Positions 18,001 to 23,374 of a stretch of 45,649 nt of DNA are shown here, piece after piece. Source of the DNA: Candidatus Wirthbacteria bacterium (GTDB lineage: Bacteria > Patescibacteriota > CG2-30-54-11); the NCBI GenBank assembly GCA_903889905.1, contig CAISZI010000031.1, positions 1-45,649 of the forward strand, written 5' to 3'. The notes beneath the pieces are model-generated. The model saw only the letters and a list, made by a program, of their open reading frames with translations. It was not told the DNA's origin and did not search any database. Within the stretch, counting starts at the first letter, position 1, and every line of letters starts with the position of its first letter. A program made the position numbers and the translations under genes.

Positions 18001-18655
18001 GAAGCTTTTGTTGAACATCTTCATCTCGAGACAATTTGTCTAGACGGGCGATCACAAGATTGTTTTCAACAAACCAGTTTCCCGTTCGTGCTGCTTCCAA
18101 TTTGTCATTGGTCATGATCTCAAACGGAAGCTGAAAACGCCGATGTAGCTCATCCTGCCACTGCTCGGCGAGGCTTCCCGGGCAGACAATCAGGCATCGT
18201 TGCAGATCACCCCGGGCAATGAGCTCTTTAATCAGAAGACCAGCCATAATCGTTTTTCCCGCGCCCGGATCATCAGCTAGTAGGAACCGTAAGGGCTGCC
18301 GTGGCAACATAGACTCATAAACAGCGGTAATCTGATGCGGTAGAGGCTCTACAAGCGACGTGTGCACAGCAAGTACTGGATCGAACAGGTGCGCCAGATT
18401 TATACGCTGAGCTTCAGACACAAGGCGAAACAGCGCTCCGTCTCCATCGAAGCTCCAAGGCCGTCCCTGTTCAACGATCTCAATACTTGGTTCATCATCA
18501 CGGTACAGCAGCCTATTGGCAACGCGACCCGAAGCGTCTTTGTACGTTAGTTCAAGCGCTTCTGAGCCAAACCACTGTACGTTGACAACACTAACCACAG
18601 AGTCGGGCAGAATGCCTCTGAGTACGCTTTTGGCTTGTATGTCTTCCAGTTTCAT
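15074..18655 (-). CDS. SNF2-family helicase with C-terminal DUF3883 domain (DrmD-like)
   Basis: First gene of the defence operon, 1193 residues. Motif I is DDPGAGKT (about 128-135), motif II DEAH (about 231-234), motif III TATPHNGKEQD, and motifs V/VI DAAGEGINLQRAHLM and EQRFGRIHRIGQ. A long acidic coiled-coil insertion (about 395-490) separates the two RecA-like lobes. The C-terminus (GYDIESHDPKTGLLRFIEVK) matches DUF3883, a restriction-endonuclease-like fold with visible D...EVK residues. DISARM DrmD is a SNF2 helicase with the same general layout. It likely translocates on DNA and detects or processes unmodified invading DNA (inference). AAGGAA lies about eight bases before the ATG. Confidence 0.9.
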   Translation of the reverse strand: MKLEDIQAKSVLRGILPDSVVSVVNVQWFGSEALELTYKDASGRVANRLLYRDDEPSIEIVEQGRPWSFDGDGALFRLVSEAQRINLAHLFDPVLAVHTSLVEPLPHQITAVYESMLPRQPLRFLLADDPGAGKTIMAGLLIKELIARGDLQRCLIVCPGSLAEQWQDELHRRFQLPFEIMTNDKLEAARTGNWFVENNLVIARLDKLSRDEDVQQKLLAPDCHWDLVVCDEAHKLSASVFNGETKYTKRFKLGQMLSSTTRHFLLMTATPHNGKEQDFQLFLSLLDGDRFEGKVRDGAHTADVSDLMRRMVKEKLLKFDGKPLFPERIAYSVPYKLSDMEALLYKKVTEYVQEEFNRAEALQNEGRKGTVGFALTILQRRLASSPEAIYQSLRRRGERLKKKLRDLEIQQRGAQIEAFMADMPTLDADDVDELEDAPDQEVEETEEQVLDQATAAQTIEELKAEIATLANLESQAQAVRRSGEDRKWRELADLLNEIFTPTAASADADKSKPKPQFIPSTKQKLVIFTEHRDTLTYLEQKIKTLLGRDSAVVKIHGAMGREERRLAQESFKHDPQVQVLVATDAAGEGINLQRAHLMVNYDLPWNPNRLEQRFGRIHRIGQTEVCHLWNLIAEETREGDVYLTLFKKLEEARKALGGQVFDVLGKLLFEGKSLRELLIEAIRYGEREDVKSRLTKTVTDALDQTKIKELFEEKALVQDVMDATAVQKVRENMERAETRRLQPHYIESFFLEAFHQLGGAVKQRETRRYEVTHVPATVRNCDRMIGTGDPVLPRYERIAFEKPLIAPQGQPLAAFVCPGHPLLDATIDLTLQRHRDLLRRGTILVDERDMGTSPRILFYLEHELQDASITRSGDRRVISKRVLYVEVDEQGDTRHIHYAPYLDYRPLRSDEPGVDAILDSPACAWITKESEQIAQNHAISHVVPEHISEVRDRRISLINKTRIAVKERLTKEINYWDHRAEQLKLQEQSGKVNAKLNSQEARRRADDLQTRLQKRLEQLDLEAQISALPPVILGGFVVVPMGLLAQIEGKKVNTTTTVTDNQAVAAYAREVVMEVESQLGYVPVDRETDKLGYDIESHDPKTGLLRFIEVKGRESGAATLTVTRNEILYSLNQPDNFILAIVELMPDRSHRVHYVYQPFQREPDFGVTSVNYDFGELVARAVVPDTQKTKESK

Positions 18656-18745
18656 GGCTGCATTTCCTTATTTCTAGTAGTAACCAAGAGATACGCCATA
18701 ACCCGCTTCGCAGTGGTCACAGGCGATAATGCTGGTTTTCCCAAT

Positions 18746-18773
18746 CGAAAACCTCGTGAGTGAGGTCTTTTCG
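18746..18773. other. Hairpin in the leader of the defence operon
   Basis: CGAAAACCTC (18746-18755) and GAGG...TTTTCG (18762-18773) pair with a two-base bulge. It lies about 90 bases upstream of the helicase start and could act in the leader mRNA. No T-run makes it a clear terminator. Confidence 0.35.
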
Positions 18774-18909
18774 CGTCATTTTTCACAACACGAGTCGATT
18801 ATAAATCCTTCATTCCAACACAAGCAAATACAATAATACATTAATGAGTATTATGGTGCGGAACGCTTCACGGCAAACATCCAGAAATGGTACCCACACT
18901 AAGACCTAA

Positions 18910-18931
18910 ACAGTTAATAATACTAAACTGT
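18910..18931. promoter_or_regulatory. Palindromic operator candidate O1 (defence operon side)
   Basis: ACAGTT-AATAATACTA-AACTGT is a palindrome with a 10-base centre. Its inner 18 bases (18912-18929) are the exact reverse complement of 19179-19196. It lies about 255 bases upstream of the helicase start in a 636-base intergenic region that has no gene I can support. Confidence 0.55.
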
Positions 18932-19042
18932 CGGTTCCAGTTAGTGCTAGTCTCCAAACTAGGTTGTATAAGGAATCCCTATGTGTTGTGCGGAACATCA
19001 TGATAGAGATCAAAACGTTTGTCTTGCGGTCTGGGATGCTGA

Positions 19043-19093
19043 ATTGATCAAATAAAAGGTAAAGAACCAGCGAGTTCTTCTTATTTGATCAAT
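19043..19093. other. Strong hairpin between the divergent transcription units
   Basis: A perfect 13-bp outer stem (ATTGATCAAATAA / TTATTTGATCAAT) encloses an inner stem AAGAAC / GTTCTT. No T-tract follows on either strand, so it is not an ordinary terminator. It may be an RNA element or a DNA site between O1 and O2. Confidence 0.5.
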
Positions 19094-19176
19094 ATTTTGA
19101 GTGGGCAACAGCAATAAACCAACATATGCCTATGGTCAGACAAAACATTTCACAACTTGGCAGGCCCCATATACAA

Positions 19177-19199
19177 GTAGTTTAGTATTATTAACTACT
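19177..19199. promoter_or_regulatory. Palindromic operator candidate O2 (regulator side)
   Basis: AGTAGTT-TAGTATTATT-AACTACT, with perfect 7-bp arms and the same 10-base centre as O1 in inverted orientation. It lies 93 bases upstream of the winged-helix regulator gene. Two inverted copies of a complex 18-bp sequence in one divergent intergenic region point to a single dimeric regulator binding both. Confidence 0.6.
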
Positions 19200-19291
19200 C
19201 AATCTAACCTACCTGAAACCTGCATTTATTTGTACTGTAATGCGATGTAGCGTTATGATTTAAGTTGTCTTAACTCATATCTTCAAATCAC

Positions 19292-20119
19292 ATGACGAAA
19301 AGAAAAACCAATCTTTCGACCAAAGTGACAGTAACCAGCTTTATCAGCCTGAGTGCTGTAACATTAAAAGCTTACTACAAAACGTTGATCAACATCTTGG
19401 AAGCCGTTTGTGAGGCTGAATTGAGTATTAGAGACCAGCAGGTAAACAAATTATTCATGCTGGTACAGATGCGGATTGGTGATCTCTTGCAAATACCGTT
19501 GATCGCGACCATCGAAGCAGCCTACCCCAAAGTTATTACACACTTGATTGGAAACCAAGTACGTCTGGAAGAGGATTGGATGCAATATAAGGATAGATAC
19601 TATACTTTCTTGGCCGTAATCGATGCTTTTCTCATCAAGCACAATTTCAGTGAGAAACAAGAACTTGAAAAAGAAGACGTGGCAATTTTAAAAACTACAA
19701 ATGACGTCGTCTCCAAATATCAGAAACATATCACTGACATATTCAATCAATACGCAGCACAAATACCCGCAATTAACACCCTCACCTGTGGCAAACTAAG
19801 TCTCAATAGTCAAACTGGACTTCTAATCTACGAAAAAAAACAAATCACCGTCGACACAGGAACAACGCTGGTAAAGCTTTTGCTTGTTTTGTTAAGAAAC
19901 AAAAACACAGTGGTACCATATCCTGTAATTTGGCCCTCGATAAAGGATGGGGCGTTGCCAGATAAGAACAACAAACTCATTGCTCGTGAAATTGGTTATG
20001 TCAGACGCGACCTATTGAGTTATCTCGGCAATCATGGTCTAAAGGAGAGTCAGGTAGAACAGATTGGAAACATGATTACAACACACAAAGCAACTGGTCT
20101 TTCAATGGACGAGCCATAA
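19292..20119 (+). CDS. Winged-helix regulator of the integrative element
   Basis: A 275-residue protein. The N-terminal ~160 residues are helical with no family recognised. The C-terminal ~100 residues (from LTCGKLSLNSQTGLLIY) have the order of an OmpR-type winged helix: a beta strand pair, KLLLVLLRNKNTVVPYPVIW as the helix bearing the family's conserved VV..e.iW pattern, and REIGYVRRDLLSYL as the likely recognition helix. It lacks a receiver domain, so it is not a response regulator. It is divergent from the defence operon and next to palindromes O1 and O2, so I infer it represses or senses for the operon and itself. A terminator follows at 20175. Confidence 0.65.
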   Translation: MTKRKTNLSTKVTVTSFISLSAVTLKAYYKTLINILEAVCEAELSIRDQQVNKLFMLVQMRIGDLLQIPLIATIEAAYPKVITHLIGNQVRLEEDWMQYKDRYYTFLAVIDAFLIKHNFSEKQELEKEDVAILKTTNDVVSKYQKHITDIFNQYAAQIPAINTLTCGKLSLNSQTGLLIYEKKQITVDTGTTLVKLLLVLLRNKNTVVPYPVIWPSIKDGALPDKNNKLIAREIGYVRRDLLSYLGNHGLKESQVEQIGNMITTHKATGLSMDEP

Positions 20120-20174
20120 CTCACATTCGTCTCACTTTCATCTCGTCCACCAATCGGCCGCAAAAAGGTACCCT

Positions 20175-20203
20175 AAACCTGTTATAACGACAGGTTTTTT
20201 TGT
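20175..20203 (+). terminator. Terminator after the winged-helix regulator
   Basis: AAACCTGT and ACAGGTTT form an 8-bp stem with loop TATAACG, followed by an uninterrupted T-run. It separates the regulator from the small-protein/replication gene pair. Confidence 0.8.
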
Positions 20204-20216
20204 ACTTGGGGAAAGC

Positions 20217-20384
20217 GTGATTTCGGAAACTCAACTTAAAAAGTTCATTGAATTGTTCCATCAGCGTTTTGGCGTCACTTTGACCAATGAGCAGGCATTG
20301 GAAAAGGCGATCAAGTTACTCACGCTGGTTCAAATCGTGGTCGAATCTACCCATGAACATGAGAAAGAACGCAACGAAAGCTAA
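20217..20384 (+). CDS. Small helical protein, 55 residues, GTG start
   Basis: Starts GTG with GGGGAAAG just upstream. The protein (MISETQLKKFIELFHQRFGV, then TNEQALEKAIKLLTLV) is two amphipathic helices with a charged tail. From memory, similar short proteins sit directly upstream of replication or HTH genes in CPR mobile elements. Its TAA stop is followed immediately by the GTG of the next gene, so the two are co-translated. It could be an adaptor or regulator; function unknown. Confidence 0.7.
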   Translation: MISETQLKKFIELFHQRFGVTLTNEQALEKAIKLLTLVQIVVESTHEHEKERNES

Positions 20385-21323
20385 GTGTTTATATTATTAA
20401 TTGGTAGTAATGCTATGTCAGATGTGATGCTCTGCTGGTTTAAACTCGAAGGCAACTTGATTGCAAATTCCTGGTACCGTCACCTTCGATATCCAAATGG
20501 CAAAGCAAATATGAATGCAATTGCCATATTAGCCGAAATCTTTTACTGGTACCGACCTAAAAAATTTGATCCTACTACCGGCGATTGGAGTTCTGGGCAG
20601 CGAAAAAAATTCCGCGACGACAAACTTCAAAAATCGTACAAAGAACTGAGTGCCAAGCTCGGTATCACAAAAAAGCAAGCTACATTGGCTGTGGATTTTC
20701 TCGTGGATCAAGGCATCCTAATCCGAGAATTCCGAACGGTAACAACGACGAAAGGAGTAAAATTGTTTAACGTAATGTATCTCAGTATTAATACTGCCAA
20801 TTTAGAAAAAATAACTTATCCAACATTAGAAACGAAACGAGTAAAACCATTACAAGTAGGTATCCTCCAACCATCTAAGGAACAAAAAGATGCCGTAGAC
20901 AGCGATACGTACTCACAGAGTTCTTCTCCACAGAGTTCACTCTCTAAAGAGATTGCGAATAGTAATTCGCCACAAGTAGTCACCTTGAGCCAAGCAGACA
21001 AGATAGCAGACAGAGAAGCCAAGGTGCGAACGTTGCAGTCGCTTTCACCTATTCTTGAAACCTACATTCGCCGCAAAGGATATGCAGACGATGACACTTT
21101 CATCTTTGATGAAGGTTGGCGGTTCGTCAGAGCAGCAAAACGCCTACTCAAATATTGTCGCAAAGACAAAGTATTCGCTCGCAAGGCACTCAACGACATA
21201 GCATCGTCCTTTGTTAGACGGGGATGGAGTGATTGGAACCTCGAAACCATCGTCAAGAATACACCTGATTACATTACTGAATGTAGAAGGAACGGCCACT
21301 TACCGCCCGGGTGGGACAAGTAG
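20385..21323 (+). CDS. HTH-containing replication-type protein
   Basis: 312 residues from GTG 20385, or 302 from ATG 20415. The N-terminal ~130 residues contain a winged HTH typical of plasmid/phage replication proteins (KANMNAIAILAEIFYWYRP, then SYKELSAKLGITKKQATLAV, then VDQGILIREFRT). A Ser/Gln-rich linker spans about residues 165-210. The C-terminal domain (residues ~225-312) is helical and basic, ending RRNGHLPPGWDK. I infer a DNA-binding replication or partition role for the excised circle. It lies between the 55-residue gene and a strong two-state hairpin region that precedes the recombinase. Confidence 0.6.
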   Translation: MFILLIGSNAMSDVMLCWFKLEGNLIANSWYRHLRYPNGKANMNAIAILAEIFYWYRPKKFDPTTGDWSSGQRKKFRDDKLQKSYKELSAKLGITKKQATLAVDFLVDQGILIREFRTVTTTKGVKLFNVMYLSINTANLEKITYPTLETKRVKPLQVGILQPSKEQKDAVDSDTYSQSSSPQSSLSKEIANSNSPQVVTLSQADKIADREAKVRTLQSLSPILETYIRRKGYADDDTFIFDEGWRFVRAAKRLLKYCRKDKVFARKALNDIASSFVRRGWSDWNLETIVKNTPDYITECRRNGHLPPGWDK

Positions 21324-21383
21324 AGAAGCTAACAGGCCGACAACAATGGAGTTGCTCCATAAATAAAACTCCGTTATGCTTGA

Positions 21384-21494
21384 AGTGCTTTCCCTAACAG
21401 TTGTTGACCAAATTTGCCCCAAAAAAGGGCGGTTCAGGCCGACAAGGTTGACTTCGTCAACGACTGTTGGGAAAGCACTGAACCGCCCTTTTTT
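21384..21494 (+). promoter_or_regulatory. Two mutually exclusive hairpins upstream of the recombinase gene
   Basis: Segment A (21384-21408) pairs with A' (21456-21479) over about 24 bases with one bulge and one G-T pair. Segment B (21421-21437) pairs perfectly over 17 bases with B' (21478-21494), which ends in TTTTTT. Because B lies in the A:A' loop and A' lies in the B:B' loop, both cannot form at once. B:B' is a terminator and A:A' would act as an antiterminator. A small internal hairpin GTTGAC-TTC-GTCAAC is at 21447-21461. The recombinase starts 35 bases downstream. Confidence 0.65.
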
Positions 21495-21528
21495 GTTTAG
21501 TTTAAAATTATTAACTTTGAGGAAGAAC

Positions 21529-23199
21529 ATGAGTCACAATAGTCCTTTGCGTTACTTTATGTACGCCCGCAAAAGCTCGGAGACGGAGGACAGGCAAACG
21601 CAGTCGATCGAAACGCAAATCACTAGACTTAGAGAGCTTCAACAGCGTAAAAATTTACCTGTTGTTGGCGAACCGCTTACTGAGGCTTGTTCTGCTCGCG
21701 AACCTGGGAAAAGACCCGTTTTTAACCAAATGCTTGAAAGAATCAAGCGGGGCGAAGCAAACGGAATCCTGACTTGGCACATTTCTCGCCTGAGTCGTAA
21801 CCCTGTTGACTCTGCTCAAATCTCATGGCTACTACAAACTGGCGTGATCCAGTCAATTGAAACACCAGAACGTCCTTATCTGCCAAACGACAACGTTCTT
21901 TTCATGGCCCTGGAAGGCGCGATGGCGAACCAGTACTTGCTGGACTTGTCCCGAAACGTCAAGTCAGGTATGTTACGTCGAGTTGAAAAAGGAATTTTGC
22001 CCAACAAATGCGCGCTGGGTTATCGAAACGTTCAAATAGACAACGAACATATAATCGTCAAAGACGATCAACGGTTCGATTTGATTAAAAAAATGTGGGA
22101 CATGGTATTGAGCGAGTCACATACTCCAGCAAAAGTACTCGAAATTGCCAATACGATGTGGGGCTTGAAAACGAGGAAAACCAAGCATGGCGGTGATAAA
22201 ACGTTGTCTCGCTCCACGATTTACAAAATCCTCTCGAACCCATTTTATATGGGACTGATACAGTTTAATGGCAAGCTTTACCAAGGTAACCATGTAGCCA
22301 TGGTCACTCCGCAAGAGTATGATCAAGTGCAAATAATTCTCGGTAAAAAGACGCAAGCACGACCGAAGAAACATAGTTTTCCTTTTACGGGAACGATGAT
22401 TTGTGGCGAATGTCGCGGTGCGATAACCGCCGAGACAAAAGTAAGGTTCTCAAAAAAACAAAACCGCAACCTTGTCCATTGTTATTACCATTGCGGCCAC
22501 CAGAAAAAGCATGTCACTTGTCACCAGCGTGGAGGAATTTCTTCTGAGGAACTTGAAGCAATGATCGACGAAAAGTTACGCAAATCAACTATTTTGCCAG
22601 AATTTACCGCGTGGGCGCTGTCTGTCCTGCAAGATAGGCATCAGCTCGAGATAGATACCAGCAATAGCCTTTACGAGAATCAGCAAAAAGCGCTGCTGGA
22701 TTTGGAGAAGCAGCGGGGAAACCTTCTGCAAATGAAAATGAAGGCGCAAATTTCTGACGATGATTTCACTACACTGCGAAACCAGATAAACACAGAAGTT
22801 AATCGACTTAGGGTGGCAGTAAGCAATACCGAGCACAAAGCCGATAATTGGCTTGAAAATGCAGAAAAAGTCTTCTTCTTCGCCCGTGATGCTCATGAAG
22901 CCTTCGCAACAGGCGATGACCATCGGAAAAAGGAAATACTTTTGTCACTTGGTTATAACATTATACTCAAGGACAAAAAGCTCAATATCGACGCCAACGA
23001 GTGGCTTGTACCGATTCAAAACGATTATCCAGCCCTTGAAAAAGAACATATTCGATTAGAACAGTCGGATTGCAATGATGACAACAAAAAAGAGGCTCTC
23101 GCCTTAACTCATACCAAATGGCTGGGGGATAGGGATTCGAACCCCAATAAACAGATTCAGAGTCTGTTGTCCTACCATTGGACGATCCCCCAAGAATAG
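21529..23199 (+). CDS. Serine site-specific recombinase of the integrative element
   Basis: 556 residues from ATG 21529, which has GAGGAAG upstream; the 51 upstream codons lie in the hairpin region and are not used. The resolvase domain starts YFMYARKSSETEDRQTQSIE, with the catalytic serine in RKSS, and has HISRLSRNPVDSAQ and ANQYLLDLSRNVKSGM. A recombinase domain and a zinc ribbon follow (MICGECRGAI and HCGHQKKHVTC), then a coiled coil. It excises and integrates the element. Its last 27 codons (KWLGDRDSNPN onward) are antisense to tRNA-Gln and use a stop beyond the tRNA; in the excised circle the frame would instead continue from the shared core into FPFRLTTWDLASHP encoded at 6323-6364. Confidence 0.93.
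   Translation: MSHNSPLRYFMYARKSSETEDRQTQSIETQITRLRELQQRKNLPVVGEPLTEACSAREPGKRPVFNQMLERIKRGEANGILTWHISRLSRNPVDSAQISWLLQTGVIQSIETPERPYLPNDNVLFMALEGAMANQYLLDLSRNVKSGMLRRVEKGILPNKCALGYRNVQIDNEHIIVKDDQRFDLIKKMWDMVLSESHTPAKVLEIANTMWGLKTRKTKHGGDKTLSRSTIYKILSNPFYMGLIQFNGKLYQGNHVAMVTPQEYDQVQIILGKKTQARPKKHSFPFTGTMICGECRGAITAETKVRFSKKQNRNLVHCYYHCGHQKKHVTCHQRGGISSEELEAMIDEKLRKSTILPEFTAWALSVLQDRHQLEIDTSNSLYENQQKALLDLEKQRGNLLQMKMKAQISDDDFTTLRNQINTEVNRLRVAVSNTEHKADNWLENAEKVFFFARDAHEAFATGDDHRKKEILLSLGYNIILKDKKLNIDANEWLVPIQNDYPALEKEHIRLEQSDCNDDNKKEALALTHTKWLGDRDSNPNKQIQSLLSYHWTIPQE
23119..23137 (+). other. Right attachment site (attR) inside tRNA-Gln
   Basis: TGGCTGGGGGATAGGGATT, identical to 6305-6323. It covers the CCA end, discriminator, acceptor 3' strand and part of the T arm of tRNA-Gln on the opposite strand. 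Confidence 0.75.
23119..23192 (-). tRNA. tRNA-Gln (anticodon CUG)
   Basis: A 74-base cloverleaf on the minus strand. The acceptor stem TGGGGGA pairs with TCCCCCA, discriminator G, and CCA is encoded. The anticodon stem ACAGA/TCTGT has the loop CTCTGAA with anticodon CTG at 23158-23160. The T arm contains GTTCGAATC. The U1-A72 start and G73 are typical of bacterial tRNA-Gln. It is the integration target of the element and remains intact after integration. Confidence 0.97.
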
Positions 23200-23252
23200 C
23201 ATGGAGCAAGGAGTTTGGAGGAATGGTTACTCCAGGCTACGTGCTCCATGCT
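23198..23252. other. Hairpin at the 5' side of tRNA-Gln
   Basis: AGCATGGAGCA (23198-23208) and TGCTCCATGCT (23242-23252) are perfect 11-bp inverted repeats, with GGAGT/ACTCC inside. It begins six bases before the tRNA 5' end. It could guide 5' processing or be a repeat element; no terminator T-run. Confidence 0.4.
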
Positions 23253-23374
23253 AAAAGCTTACAGCCCAAAACTACCCGGATAGCATATCAAAAAAGCCCC
23301 CGATGTCAATGCAGGTTGGCGCATCGCGATCATCCTCCCCGCCATTGACTTGGCAGGGAGGATGAAATGGACTT

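Larger units (their letters stand above)
6305..23137. mobile_element. Integrative element at tRNA-Gln carrying a DISARM-related defence operon
   Basis: The ~16.8 kb segment is bounded by 19-bp direct repeats, one inside the intact tRNA-Gln gene. It carries a serine recombinase at the tRNA-proximal end, a winged-helix regulator, a small protein and a replication-like protein on the plus strand, and eight genes on the minus strand headed by a helicase-methyltransferase-ATPase set. No conjugation genes are present, so it is either mobilised by others or moves only by excision and integration. The boundary is well supported by the repeats and by the reading-frame continuity of the recombinase across the predicted attP. 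Confidence 0.78.

Noticed and set aside
8866-18655. Complete DISARM or BREX system
   Set aside because: Only the SNF2 helicase and DUF1156 methylase resemble DISARM class 1; DrmA, DrmB (DUF1998) and DrmC (PLD) are absent. No PglZ or BrxC for BREX.
21376-21528. Recombinase starting at 21376
   Set aside because: These codons lie in the palindromic switch; the ATG at 21529 has GAGGAAG upstream and begins just before the resolvase domain.
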